NCBI RefSeq assembly: GCF_002028545.1
Contig: NZ_MWPQ01000025.1
Span: 62,001-126,000, forward strand
DNA from: Nitrobacter vulgaris
Lineage (GTDB): Bacteria > Pseudomonadota > Alphaproteobacteria > Rhizobiales > Xanthobacteraceae
Reading direction: 5' to 3'
DNA length: 64,000 bases
Shown here: positions 28,648 to 39,274 of the stretch, piece after piece
Layout of the letters: the number at the start of each line of letters is the position of its first letter
Position numbering within the stretch: the stretch's first letter is position 1
Translations under genes and position numbers: made by a program
The notes under the pieces: model-generated
The model's database searches: none
Told to the model about the DNA's origin: nothing
Seen by the model: the letters and a program-made list of their open reading frames with translations, nothing else

Positions 28648-29736
28648 TCAGGAAAAGAACGCGATTTTTTCTGCTTGAGTCATGCGCCTGAACGGAGCCA
28701 TCGGATCGGAACGCGGCGTGATTCGCGGGACGATTCCGCTCTCCAGCAGCGAGACGCCGAGTGAAGGTGGCGCGGCAATATCGGGTGTTGACTCGGGCTC
28801 GGGATCAATACGCGCGTCAGAGCTGTTTGCGATCGGCTCGGCAACTGGCGCTAGCTCGACGGTTCCCGGCCTGTCAATAGCATGGTCCGTCGCGGGTTCT
28901 TCGAAATCAGGCGCTGCCATTTCGAGCGCGATCATGTCGAGCACGGCGTCGTCGTGCGCTATGTCCTGTTCACTCACTTCGGCGGCGGGTTCGCGTTCGA
29001 TATGATTTTCCGTCGTCGCTCCATCGGCGGCCGCGACCGGCGTGTCGCCCGCAGTAGCGGTGGCGGCTTCTGGCTCAACGACAGCAGCTTCCGCCATTGC
29101 CTGCTCGTGAGATGCTGCTTCTTCGGGTAGGGTGACGGCTTCATCGCTCGTCGTCGGGGATGCGGTTTTGAGTGGGGACGGAGAAGCCTTCGAGCTCGGC
29201 GAGTCCCACAACCCGTCGAGTGTTGCCTCGATCAGGCTGAACGCTGAATGCAGCACTGCCACGTCGTCTCTGGCGGCAAGCTGTGAATGAGCTTTCTCGA
29301 TCGCGCCGGCCTGCGACTCGAGGATATCGCAAATACGGCTGTCCCCGCCGATCTCGCGCCAACGCCACGAGATTTCACGAATGATGCGTACGCCATTCTG
29401 AATCGGGACGAGTGCATCGTTTATGATCCGCTTGTCGAATGCCGCCATTGTGGCGGTTCTGGCTTCAACGAGACTTCTCCTGATCGCGGCGAGTGCGTTG
29501 GGCAATGTGTCGGCGGGCGCTGCCTGTTGTTGAGTCGCGATAGTTTGCTCGATGCGCGCAACGGCATCGAGCACCATCGCAGTGTCGGCGCTGCGGTTGC
29601 GCTTGGCGTACTCGGCAAGAAACCACCGGCCTCTCGACGTCTCCATAAAGGCTTCGCGAATGGCGTCGAAGTCGGTCTCGCTGAGAGGCGCAGCGCTGGC
29701 GGAAATCGGCGACAGGGCAAAAGCTTCATCGGCCAT
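28648..29736 (-). CDS. Acidic uncharacterised protein
   Basis: I do not recognise a named family. The 362-residue protein (start ATG 29736; the frame is open 16 codons further) has two parts. An N-terminal helical region of about 180 residues begins with FDAIREAFMETSRGRWFLAEYAKRNR, which looks conserved and folded. A long middle is rich in Ala, Glu, Pro and Thr and is probably disordered. The last 20 residues (PMAPFRRMTQAEKIAFFS) are basic and amphipathic, like a short docking motif. No signal peptide or membrane helix. It is flanked by a GT4 gene (convergent) and a dipeptide epimerase (same strand), neither of which suggests a role. Confidence 0.75.
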   Translation of the reverse strand: MADEAFALSPISASAAPLSETDFDAIREAFMETSRGRWFLAEYAKRNRSADTAMVLDAVARIEQTIATQQQAAPADTLPNALAAIRRSLVEARTATMAAFDKRIINDALVPIQNGVRIIREISWRWREIGGDSRICDILESQAGAIEKAHSQLAARDDVAVLHSAFSLIEATLDGLWDSPSSKASPSPLKTASPTTSDEAVTLPEEAASHEQAMAEAAVVEPEAATATAGDTPVAAADGATTENHIEREPAAEVSEQDIAHDDAVLDMIALEMAAPDFEEPATDHAIDRPGTVELAPVAEPIANSSDARIDPEPESTPDIAAPPSLGVSLLESGIVPRITPRSDPMAPFRRMTQAEKIAFFS

Positions 29737-29928
29737 GGCAAACTCGTCGCGTAAATCATTGCGCGTTGCTGTAACGATCAACACGATTCAGCCCGAATCG
29801 CAATTGAATTGACGCGATCCGAATCAGAAATCCCCCATTCGCCGCGTTCTGGAGGGCAGGTGGTTTGCGTTTGCCCGTGAGCTTGCCGGCGCACCATCCC
29901 TAAGAACGTTCCGTGAGAGCCAGCGGGA

Positions 29929-30921
29929 TCAGCCCCAGAGCTCCGCGTTCGGCGGATAGACCGTGCTGCCGTCGTAGCGAAGACCGTTGTCACGGTCGTC
30001 AGCCAGCAACAGCGGACCATCGAGGTCGACGAAGCGGGCTTGCTGCGCGATCAGCATGGCGGGCGCCATCGACAGCGAAGTTGCGACCATGCACCCGATC
30101 ATGATTTCGAAACGCAATGCGCGAGCCGCATCTGCCATGGTCAGCGCTTCGGTCAGACCGCCGGTCTTATCGAGCTTGATATTGATGGCGTCGTAGCGTT
30201 CCCGAAGGCCGTCGAGCGATGCCCGGTCATGAACGCTTTCATCGGCGCAGACAGCAATGGGTCTGCGAATGCGTGCCAGCGCGTCGTCGCTCCCTGCGGG
30301 GAGGGGTTGCTCGACGAGCGTGACGCCGGCGGCCTCGCAAGCCGCCAGGTTCCGCTCGAGATTATGAAGCGTCCATGCTTCGTTGGCGTCGACGATCAGT
30401 TCCGATTCGCGCGCCTGTTTGCGCACAGCGGCTATGCGCTGGGGATCGCCGTCGCCACCAAGTTTGATCTTGAGGAGGGGCCGATGCGCGGCTTTGGCGG
30501 TCGCTGCCGCCATCGCCTCAGGCGAGCCGAGTGAGATTGTGTAGGCCGTGGAGCGAGGAGAGGGCGCCGAACGATCCAGTAACGTCCATATCCGCCGGCC
30601 GCTGCATTTAGCCTCGAGATCCCAGAGCGCGCAGTCCAGTGCGTTCCGCGCCGCGCCAGCTGGCATGGCGGACGCGAGTGATTGGCGATCCAGGCCTGCT
30701 GCGAGAGGCTTCTGCATCCCAAGGATGGCAGCGAGAACCCCTTCCGGTGTCTCCCCATAACGAGCGTATGGAACGCATTCCCCGCGTCCGGTGTGGCCAC
30801 TCCGGCTGATTTCGGCGACGACCACGACGGCTTCGGTCTTGGCGCCGCGGCTGATCGTGAAACTCCCGGCGATCGGCCAGCGTTCGATGCGGCACCGAAG
30901 CGTGATTGCGTCGTTCGACAA
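29929..30921 (-). CDS. Dipeptide epimerase (L-Ala-D/L-Glu epimerase type, enolase superfamily)
   Basis: An enolase-superfamily enzyme of about 330 residues that racemises one residue of a dipeptide, usually L-Ala-D-Glu from peptidoglycan turnover. Seen are the KxK motif (LLKIKLGG), the metal ligands in LIVDANEAW, VEQPLP and CADESV, and the final lysine in NIKLDKTGG. The frame is open upstream to 31125, but conservation begins only after residue 72 of that frame. I therefore prefer the TTG at 30921 (SNDAITLRC), which has GGAA 4-8 bp upstream; an ATG at 31017 is the fallback. Murein recycling is the likely pathway. Specificity cannot be fixed by eye. Confidence 0.87.
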   Translation of the reverse strand: MSNDAITLRCRIERWPIAGSFTISRGAKTEAVVVVAEISRSGHTGRGECVPYARYGETPEGVLAAILGMQKPLAAGLDRQSLASAMPAGAARNALDCALWDLEAKCSGRRIWTLLDRSAPSPRSTAYTISLGSPEAMAAATAKAAHRPLLKIKLGGDGDPQRIAAVRKQARESELIVDANEAWTLHNLERNLAACEAAGVTLVEQPLPAGSDDALARIRRPIAVCADESVHDRASLDGLRERYDAINIKLDKTGGLTEALTMADAARALRFEIMIGCMVATSLSMAPAMLIAQQARFVDLDGPLLLADDRDNGLRYDGSTVYPPNAELWG

Positions 30922-31169
30922 TATTTCCAATTGGCAGGTCCGAATGCACCGCAAGCCGGTCACGTTGGGAGGGATAAATCCGCGAGCCAGCGACCCCATG
31001 TTGACGTTCCGCTTCATGTCGGCAGAGACCACTGCGCGGAACCAATGTTGGTCGACGATCCCACACTGAACACGGTTGCGCAAGGCGACCGGTCTGGCGC
31101 TGGCTAAACGTTGGCGGCAACGCACGGCCCCCGCGCTGTCGGCTGGCCTTCTAAAGGGACGGAAGGAGC

Positions 31170-31283
31170 ATGCTGCGTAGCGCGATCTTGTGCCCGCTGC
31201 GGCCCCTTGAATTGAAAGGGCTGCGATATTCCGGGGGCGATCTGGTCTTCGTCGGTATCAAAAGCCAAGAAACGGAGGTTTAA
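31170..31283 (+). CDS. Possible 37-residue small ORF ending in a terminator
   Basis: An ATG at 31170 opens a 37-codon frame that stops at 31281-31283, inside the loop of the hairpin terminator. An AGGAG lies at 31164-31168, closer to the ATG than usual. The translated product has no recognisable domain. The run of five T after the hairpin is on this strand, so some rightward transcript may end here. It could equally be a small RNA or nothing. Confidence 0.2.
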   Translation: MLRSAILCPLRPLELKGLRYSGGDLVFVGIKSQETEV

Positions 31284-31295
31284 GCCTCCGTTTTT
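31270..31295. terminator. Bidirectional hairpin terminator
   Basis: A 9-bp stem (AAACGGAGG / CCTCCGTTT, 31270-31278 and 31285-31293) with a 6-nt loop and TTTTT on the plus strand. On the minus strand, where it follows the stop of the giant GPR-like gene by 15 bp, the tail is TTTCTT. It should end that transcript and may also stop rightward transcription. Confidence 0.8.
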
Positions 31296-31309
31296 CAGCC
31301 TGTGAAGCG

Positions 31310-34300
31310 CTATGCGAGCCGTCCCGCCGCATGCGCGAGCAAGGTATAGACCAACCCGGTCTCGGATGTCAGATGGTCGCTTATCACCGAGGGTTCTCGC
31401 TCGTCGCGTGCGACCTCATCCAGCAGCCGTTCAAATTCGGCAATGTAGCGATCCGCCGTCTGTTTGAAAGTGCGGTCCGTACGGTATTTGCGGGCCACCT
31501 CGTCAAAGGCCTTTTGACCTCCTGGCGTGTAGAGCCGCTTAGTGAAGGCCTTGCGTTCGCCACGCTGATAGCGGTCCCACATCTCGCCGACAAGCTTGCG
31601 GTCCATCAGGCGGCCGATATCGAGCGACAGTGAATCCAGAGGATTTACAGGCGCAGCCGGCGGCGCTGGTCGTCCGCGTGGAATGTCGCCGCTTCCGGTA
31701 TCGGCGCGGTTCAGCAAATCCGAAAGCCAACCGTCACCCTCATCGTCAGCGCCTGGCGGTTTGGCTGGCTGATCGGTGCGGCGAGTTGACTGAATGCCAA
31801 GGTCCGGCGTCGGCAGGTTCGATGCACTGCCGTTGTCACGCATACGTGCCGCAGGGCGTGCCGTTGCCGCGCTCCGACCGGCAGCGGCCGCCATCACCGG
31901 CTCTTCCTCGCGCTGCGAACTGCCGCTGCTGACGACGTCGAACCCATGGCCATGGCGTGCGACGATCCGGTTGAGTTCGGCAAGCGCTTCGATCTGATCG
32001 ACAATCACTTTGCGCATCTGAGCGGTGCTCTCCGCCGCCTCCTGTGGCATCTCGAGCACGCCGCGACGAAGCTCGCCGCGCGTCGCCTCCAGTTCGGAAT
32101 GCATCTCGGCCGACATCTGCTTCATGCTCTGCACCAACGCGGCGAACCGGTCGGCGGACTGCCTGAGCATCGATTCAGCTTCCTGGCTCGCCTTCTTGCA
32201 AATCTCGCTCATCGATTCTGACGTCAGCCGGCGTTCTTCCTCGGCCGTAGCCCGAACGGCCTCAAACTGACGGTTGATCGCGGCAGATCCCGCGCCGGCG
32301 GTTTCGGCCACCACCCGCGCGATATCGCGGGCGCGCTCTTCGGCGGCGGCGAGCGATTCATCGAGCAAGCTCGTAAAACGCGTCAGCCGTTGGTCGAAGT
32401 CGGTCGTCCGCAAATCGATTGTTGTCACGAGTGATTCCAGCGCCGACTTACGCTCCTCGACGGAGGAGGTGGCGCTTCGGTTGCTCTGTTCGACTCGCGC
32501 TGTAGCTTCGACCAAAATTTTTCCATGATTCTCAAACTCGGCGGATAAGCCGCCAAGATCATCGAGAGCCTTCGAGGTTTTGGTGTTGAACAACGTCAAT
32601 TGATCTTCAAGTGTCTGAGTCGCGAGGCCGCTCTGCGAGGTGACATCCCTCATCGTAGTGACGAAATCGGCGACGCGTGTGACGAGCGTGCGCTCTAGCG
32701 AATTGAGATTTTCGTGCGCTCCGGTGAGAACCTCCTGAAGGAGAATATTGCCCTCGCGCAGCCGCTCAAACAGCGCAACTGTATCCGTGCGCAATATCTT
32801 GCTGGTCTCCTGCATCTCGGTGACGGCCGCGATGGATGCTTGCCGGGACTGATCGATGGCGGAGTGGGATGCCTCCTCGAGATCCTTCAATGATTTGCTG
32901 ACCGCGGCCGTTGCTAGCTCACCCGCGTTGGTGATTGTGCGGACCACGTCAGAGCCATTCGCCGCGATCGATTGCGAGAATGCCTGGCCTCTGGCTTCGA
33001 TCGACTTGAGGGCGTCGCCGGTAACGCGGCCGATATCGGAGTTGAGTTGATCGGCCTTGCTCCCGAGAGCTTCGATCAGAGATCCCCGTTTGGTGTCGAG
33101 AACCTGTGAGAGACGATCCGTCTGCTGCTGAACGTAATTGACGATTTCGTCCGTTTTACCGGTAATCATCGCGCCGAAGCCGCCGCTGGCCGAGAAGATC
33201 AAGCGCTCGGCGTCGGTCGAGGCCGACTTGACCTTCATGCTGACTTCGTTCGATGCCGAGACAAGGGCGGTTTGCGCATTTTGCGCACTCGCCTGAATTA
33301 TCTCGGTGGTATTTGCCGCGGCTGCGTGGAGGGTGCGTTCGATATCCGACGAGATCACTTTGATCTGATTGGCAGAGTCGGCGGAAGCGGTGGTCAGCGT
33401 GCTCTGGGCCTGACGTGCGCTGCCGAGAAGCGCGGCGGCGGTCTCAGCGCCTACCGTCGTCAACGTCTGTTCGATCTCGTTCGTCAGCGATTTGACCTGG
33501 CTTACGGTATCGGCCGACGTGGTGGTGAGGGTGTTATGGGCTTCGCGTGCGCTGTTGAGAATGGCGGCGGCGGTATCGGCGCTTACTGTCGTCAATGTCC
33601 GCTCGATGTCGCTTGCGAGCGATTTGACCTGGCTTGCGGTATCGGCCGACGTGGTGGTGAGGGTGCTCTGGGCTTCGCGTGCGCTGTTGAGTATGGCGGC
33701 GGCGGTGCCGGCGCTCACTGTCGTCAATGTCTGCTCGATGTCGCTTGCAAGCAACTTGACCTGACTTACGGCCTCTGCCGAGGTGGTGGTGAGAGTGCTC
33801 TGGGCTTCGCGTGCGCTGTTGAGTATGGCGGCGGCGGTATCAACGCTCGCTGCTGTCAATGTTCGCTCAATGTCGCTTCCGAGCGATTTGACCTGATTTG
33901 CGGCGTCGGCCGAAGCGTTGACGAGTGTGGTCTGGGCCTCCCTCGCACTCGACAGTACAGTGTTCGCGGTCGACGTGCCGGTGGCGGACAGCATGCGCTC
34001 AACGTCGGACCCGACAGTCGTGAGCGTGCGTTCGATATCGCTCGCGAGCGATTTCACTTGATTTGCGGCGTCCGATGACGCGGCGACCAGCGTGGTCTGC
34101 GCCGCGCGGGCGCCGGCGAGAACCGAATCTGCCGTGTTGGCGCCAGCGGCAGTCAGCGTCCGCTCGATATCGGCTGACAGGGATTTCGCCTGACTTGCAG
34201 TCTCTGCGGATGAGTTGATCAGCGTCGTCTGCGCCTCGCGGGCGCTGTTGAGGATGGAGCTGGCAGCCGCCGTTCCGGCTGTGGTCAAGGCGCGCTCGAC

Positions 34301-36706
34301 CTCCGTCGACGTCAGCTGAAGCTGGGCACCCACATCGGTTGAAATCGAAAGCAGGGACTGTTTAGCAGAGCGAGCACCCGTCTGAATGGTTTCGCTTGTG
34401 TTGACGACCAGATTGGTCAGCGAGCGTTCCGCATCCTCGACGTGCGACTTGATACCGAGCGACAGCTCTTCGGCGCGTGCCAACAGTGTGTCGCTGGCCT
34501 CGCGCCCGCTCAATTCGAAGCGGCCTGCCACAGCTTCAATTCGCGATCCGAGCAGATCCTCGAACTGCGCGACTCGTGTATCGATCGCGGTTGCGACAAA
34601 GCCCACACGTTCGTCGAGACCTTGATGGATTTCCTGGAACCGAGCTGTGATCGTATCCGCGAGGTAAGCGCTACGGTCGTCGATGGCTTCGGTCACCCCT
34701 GAGATGCGTCCTTCAAGGGCCACGACGGCCTGCGTCGCGCCTTCAGCCAGCGATGTTGTAAGGAGGGAGAGACGACTCTCGATCGAGCCGATCGCATGAG
34801 CGGTGCCATCGGATAGCGACGAGGTGAGGGTGCCGAGCCGGCTGTCGATTGTCTCCGTGACTGATTTTGCACGCGTATCGAAGATTTGCTCCAGTGTTTT
34901 CAGGCGGCCGTTGACCGATTCGTCGAACGACTTGATTTTAGCGTCAAACGAAGCATCGAGATTGGTGACGCGCGACTGGAGCGAGGTTTCGAATCTTGCC
35001 AGATGCTGATCCAGCGCGGCGCTGATCTCGCCTCCATTGGAAGTCAGTCGTGTATCGAAGGTATCGACATAGTTCTTCATACTCTGTGCGATATCTTCGG
35101 TGCGCTGGCCAAGGCGATCGACGATCTCAGCGCCGAAGGTCTTCACCGTGCGATCAAACTCCGAGATGTGGCGAGTGATCAGGGCGCCGAGCGTGCCGCT
35201 GTCGCGTGCGAATTTCTCTGCGAGTTCGGAGCCTTGGTCTTTCACCAGTTGATCGAACGCGTTCATCTGAAGGCTAAGCGTATCGTGCGCGGTTTCGGTT
35301 TGAGTGACAACGTTGGCCACCAGTGTGTTGACTGTGACGTCGAGTGCTTCGCTCGCCTTGTCACCGCACGATAGAATCCGGCTTGCCAGCCGGTTGCCTG
35401 CCTCGTCGATCTTGCTGGCAAGGTCGCCGCCGCGAAGCTCGAGCTCCACCAGCAGGGAATCGCTGGAATTTTTCAGAGCGTCGTGGACTTGTTCGGTACG
35501 GTCCGAAATGCCCTCGACGATGGATGCCGATTTTTGCTCGAAGTCGCCCGTAATCCGGTCGATCCGATCGTTCAGCATGTCGTGGACGCGGTCGGCCAGA
35601 TCGACGAATTCATCGTGGACGTGACCGGTCTTGAAATTAAGGCTGCTGGTCAAGCGCTCGCTGGCGTCGAGAACGGCGCGTGCGGTCTGGGCGCTGGCTT
35701 CCTCAAGGCGGTCGAGCAAGTCGCCGCCCCGTTCGCCGAGCGCAAAAATCATGTTGTCTCCGGCATTACTAAGAGCCGTTGTGATGTGCTCGCCGCGCTC
35801 TTCCAACGTACCGGTGATACCCTTTGCGACTTCGTCGACGCGCGAGGCGATGGCATCACTGATCAGCGCGATGTCATGCCGCAGGTCTATCTGGACACCC
35901 GAGATCGCACTGCGGACCTGCTCGGCCTGGCCGACGAGGTTGTCCCGCTGATGCGCGATATCCTGAAGCAAAGCGCGAATCCGCACCTCGTTATCAGAAT
36001 AGGCACGTTCCAGCGCGGCGACCTCGTTGGCGACCAAAGCTTCCAGTTCGCCGGCTCGGGCGATGGCACGCTCGACGCCGTCACCCATCGCGGCGACTTC
36101 GCGCCGGATCGCCTGTCCCACGGTTACCACTGAATCGCTGGCCAAGCCTTCCGGCTCGGAGAATCGGATCGCCACCTGGGCCATCGACTGAGCGATCATG
36201 CGCAATTCCTGTCCGCGCCACGCCATATTGGCCAAAAAGTAGAACAGCAGCACAGGGGCGAAAAACACGGCAATCAGACCGGTGAGGGCGAGCGTGCCGC
36301 CGCTACCCTGACCAAGGGCCGCCTGAAGCGACGGCAAAAAGCTGATCGTCAGAAGACCGGCGCCGAGAATCCAGATACCGGCGAACAGCGTCGCCAGCGT
36401 ATAGATGTTGCGGGAAGGACCGCTCTTTTGGAGCGACTGAAGGATCTGCCCGATCGTTTCACGGTCGTCGTTGGCAGGGCGTCGCGTGAAGTGCGGTCCT
36501 TCTGCGGCTTCAGGAATCGGTCGATCTGCACGGATGCCGGGCCACTCCTCGCCATGGCCAGCGGGTGGGACCGGCGGGAAGACATCGTGACGGGTCACAG
36601 CCTGATCAAGGTCTGCTGCGGATGCCTCACCTATGCTCAGCGCCTCCTGTATGGCGGAGAGAGCGACCTCTGTCGGATCTTTGATCTTCTTGGGATTGTT
36701 CGCCAT
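31310..36706 (-). CDS. Very large polar-growth-type protein, GPR/RgsE-like, apolipoprotein-like repeats
   Basis: A protein of about 1,798 residues. Residues 1-100 are polar; two membrane helices lie at about 101-124 and 138-162; the rest is almost entirely Ala/Ser/Thr/Glu-rich amphipathic helix with 11-residue periodicity. Residues about 795-1147 hold nine repeats of 44 residues. Size, N-terminal membrane anchor and apolipoprotein-like helices match the Growth Pole Ring protein of Agrobacterium (RgsE in Sinorhizobium), which forms a ring at the growing pole and is needed for rod shape. The C terminus (LDSLSLDIGRLMDRKLVGEMW) is more conserved-looking than the repeats. ATG 36706 (MANNPKK) is preferred to the open frame 45 codons upstream. 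It is divergent from an Hpt gene and has its own terminator. Function is inferred from family resemblance. Confidence 0.78.
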   Translation of the reverse strand: MANNPKKIKDPTEVALSAIQEALSIGEASAADLDQAVTRHDVFPPVPPAGHGEEWPGIRADRPIPEAAEGPHFTRRPANDDRETIGQILQSLQKSGPSRNIYTLATLFAGIWILGAGLLTISFLPSLQAALGQGSGGTLALTGLIAVFFAPVLLFYFLANMAWRGQELRMIAQSMAQVAIRFSEPEGLASDSVVTVGQAIRREVAAMGDGVERAIARAGELEALVANEVAALERAYSDNEVRIRALLQDIAHQRDNLVGQAEQVRSAISGVQIDLRHDIALISDAIASRVDEVAKGITGTLEERGEHITTALSNAGDNMIFALGERGGDLLDRLEEASAQTARAVLDASERLTSSLNFKTGHVHDEFVDLADRVHDMLNDRIDRITGDFEQKSASIVEGISDRTEQVHDALKNSSDSLLVELELRGGDLASKIDEAGNRLASRILSCGDKASEALDVTVNTLVANVVTQTETAHDTLSLQMNAFDQLVKDQGSELAEKFARDSGTLGALITRHISEFDRTVKTFGAEIVDRLGQRTEDIAQSMKNYVDTFDTRLTSNGGEISAALDQHLARFETSLQSRVTNLDASFDAKIKSFDESVNGRLKTLEQIFDTRAKSVTETIDSRLGTLTSSLSDGTAHAIGSIESRLSLLTTSLAEGATQAVVALEGRISGVTEAIDDRSAYLADTITARFQEIHQGLDERVGFVATAIDTRVAQFEDLLGSRIEAVAGRFELSGREASDTLLARAEELSLGIKSHVEDAERSLTNLVVNTSETIQTGARSAKQSLLSISTDVGAQLQLTSTEVERALTTAGTAAASSILNSAREAQTTLINSSAETASQAKSLSADIERTLTAAGANTADSVLAGARAAQTTLVAASSDAANQVKSLASDIERTLTTVGSDVERMLSATGTSTANTVLSSAREAQTTLVNASADAANQVKSLGSDIERTLTAASVDTAAAILNSAREAQSTLTTTSAEAVSQVKLLASDIEQTLTTVSAGTAAAILNSAREAQSTLTTTSADTASQVKSLASDIERTLTTVSADTAAAILNSAREAHNTLTTTSADTVSQVKSLTNEIEQTLTTVGAETAAALLGSARQAQSTLTTASADSANQIKVISSDIERTLHAAAANTTEIIQASAQNAQTALVSASNEVSMKVKSASTDAERLIFSASGGFGAMITGKTDEIVNYVQQQTDRLSQVLDTKRGSLIEALGSKADQLNSDIGRVTGDALKSIEARGQAFSQSIAANGSDVVRTITNAGELATAAVSKSLKDLEEASHSAIDQSRQASIAAVTEMQETSKILRTDTVALFERLREGNILLQEVLTGAHENLNSLERTLVTRVADFVTTMRDVTSQSGLATQTLEDQLTLFNTKTSKALDDLGGLSAEFENHGKILVEATARVEQSNRSATSSVEERKSALESLVTTIDLRTTDFDQRLTRFTSLLDESLAAAEERARDIARVVAETAGAGSAAINRQFEAVRATAEEERRLTSESMSEICKKASQEAESMLRQSADRFAALVQSMKQMSAEMHSELEATRGELRRGVLEMPQEAAESTAQMRKVIVDQIEALAELNRIVARHGHGFDVVSSGSSQREEEPVMAAAAGRSAATARPAARMRDNGSASNLPTPDLGIQSTRRTDQPAKPPGADDEGDGWLSDLLNRADTGSGDIPRGRPAPPAAPVNPLDSLSLDIGRLMDRKLVGEMWDRYQRGERKAFTKRLYTPGGQKAFDEVARKYRTDRTFKQTADRYIAEFERLLDEVARDEREPSVISDHLTSETGLVYTLLAHAAGRLA
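33265..34325 (-). repeat. Nine tandem 132-bp coding repeats inside the GPR-like gene
   Basis: The repeated protein unit begins S-A-R-E-A-Q and contains D-I-E-R-T-L; it is 44 residues (132 bp) long. Start points of three neighbouring units on the plus strand are 33501, 33633 and 33765, exactly 132 bp apart. The middle copies are nearly identical in DNA, the outer ones diverged. One copy is 55 residues long, that is, it has one extra 11-residue turn. Confidence 0.9.
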
Positions 36707-37085
36707 CTCAGTCCACGCCCTCGTGTTACGCAAACCGCAAGTTCGCGTCGCCGCTGCAAGTCCGGTCGCCGACCCGAGCCCCAAGCCGGTCCCAGGCGCG
36801 GCAATCGCCACCGCCCGTTGTCGGTCACTTCCCCCCAACATCCTATTGGCTTGGCGTCTCGAATGAAATGGTCGTGATTAACACAATCTTAATCATCGTT
36901 AACGGCTGGCGGCGCCGACCGCTCTGGCGGCTCGAAAGTCATGGGGCAGTAGGTCGAAATTGGTCTCTAAACATACGGAAGGTCAGTTTCGTACCTGAAA
37001 CGTTCCATTAACCAGTTCCGTGATTGGCTGGGTCGGATTCTGCGGGGGGAACCTCGCCGTCGCAGCGGATGCCCGGATAGCAGCA

Positions 37086-37463
37086 ATGTCGTTTTCTCTT
37101 GGACAGGTCGACTGGATGCCCTCGCCACCGTTGGTTCCAGAGGATGGGCCGATCGATTTCGACCATCTCCATCGCATGACACTCGGCGATGACAGTCTTG
37201 AACGGGAGGTTTTGGCAATGTTCGCCGGTCAGGCCGCCGAGCTGGCCGCCTCGCTGGCGCAACTTCCGCCGAATGCCGCGATCCTGGCGCACAAACTGAA
37301 GGGCTCCGCGCGGGCGATAGGCGCCATTCACGTCGCCGTTGCCGCCGCCGACCTGGAAACCGCGCTTCGCAAGGGTGCCGATCCGGCCGAGCCGCGGGTT
37401 ACGCTGAATGACACCGTCAATCAGGTTTGCCAGGCAATTGATGCGATCCTGCGGCGCTCCTGA
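37086..37463 (+). CDS. Histidine phosphotransfer (Hpt) domain protein
   Basis: A single-domain protein of 125 residues. The phosphorylatable histidine is in AHKLKGSARAIGA (His69), the standard Hpt pattern in a four-helix bundle; the surrounding segments are helical. Such proteins pass phosphate between hybrid kinases and response regulators. ATG 37086 (MSFSLGQ) is chosen; a GTG at 37020 would add an unconserved stretch. It is divergent from the GPR-like gene, and no kinase is adjacent; the bacteriophytochrome with a C-terminal receiver lies 2.5 kb downstream. A link between them is only a possibility. Confidence 0.85.
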   Translation: MSFSLGQVDWMPSPPLVPEDGPIDFDHLHRMTLGDDSLEREVLAMFAGQAAELAASLAQLPPNAAILAHKLKGSARAIGAIHVAVAAADLETALRKGADPAEPRVTLNDTVNQVCQAIDAILRRS

Positions 37464-37587
37464 GGCCACGGGCGAATTCCTGCGAGTGCGCCTTTTTGCG
37501 CCGACCGCTGGCGTTGGCCCGATCGTTTCGTTATAGGACAGCCGAACTTCCTCATTACCAGTAATCTGTTCGGCAACACGGCACCCT

Positions 37588-37908
37588 ATGACCAAGATCA
37601 ACTTTGTCGACCATTCCGGCGAAACCCGCACTGTTGACGTCGATAACGGCGCGACCGTCATGGAAGCTGCAATCCGTAACGCCGTTCCCGGCATTGAGGC
37701 CGAATGCGGCGGCGCCTGCGCCTGCGCCACCTGTCACGTCTATATCGACGACGCGTGGGCCGAGAAGGTCGGCAAACCGACGCCGATGGAAGAGGATATG
37801 CTCGACTTCGGCTACGATGTGCGGCCGAATTCGCGATTGTCCTGCCAGATCAAGGTAAGCGACGAACTCGAAGGCCTCGTGGTTACGGTACCGGAACGGC
37901 AGGCTTAA
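37588..37908 (+). CDS. 2Fe-2S ferredoxin, adrenodoxin/ISC type
   Basis: A 106-residue electron carrier. The cluster ligands follow the vertebrate/bacterial adrenodoxin pattern C-x5-C-x2-C-x36-C (Cys40, Cys46, Cys49, Cys86), with an extra Cys44 in the loop. The acidic patch after the loop (EEDMLDF) is typical of redoxin-partner surfaces. It would serve P450 or iron-sulfur cluster chemistry, or act as the partner of the ferredoxin-NADP reductase encoded 230 bp downstream on the same strand. No ISC or P450 genes are adjacent. It could also feed electrons to the heme oxygenase encoded 1.4 kb further on. Confidence 0.94.
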   Translation: MTKINFVDHSGETRTVDVDNGATVMEAAIRNAVPGIEAECGGACACATCHVYIDDAWAEKVGKPTPMEEDMLDFGYDVRPNSRLSCQIKVSDELEGLVVTVPERQA

Positions 37909-38028
37909 GCGCGTCGCATAGCCGACTGACGCCCGCCCACAAAGCCGCATCTGGCGTGACGCTGGCCGGACGCGGTGCAGGCGCCGCGACAGTTTATGGC
38001 TTTCCTCAAACCGGCCGGTTGGTTATAG

Positions 38029-39168
<1,140 letters not shown>

Positions 39169-39274
39169 GACCGGATGTTCTCGCCGACTTTGATCCGGCG
39201 TTTCATCGCGACCTCAAATTTCGATTAAGAATCCTGCTGCCTGTTCGGCGGCGCTATAGCCTCTGTGCTCGTGT

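Noticed and set aside
33272-34078. 268-codon plus-strand frame with internal repeats
   Set aside because: It is the mirror of the 132-bp repeats in the GPR-like gene. The repeats are explained by the real protein on the minus strand.
33265-34325. Regular repeats considered as CRISPR
   Set aside because: Period is 132 bp without unique spacers and the array is translated; no cas genes.
37003-37025. AACG and GTTCC on the plus strand, possible minus-strand EcfG box
   Set aside because: Only 12 bases separate the two elements.
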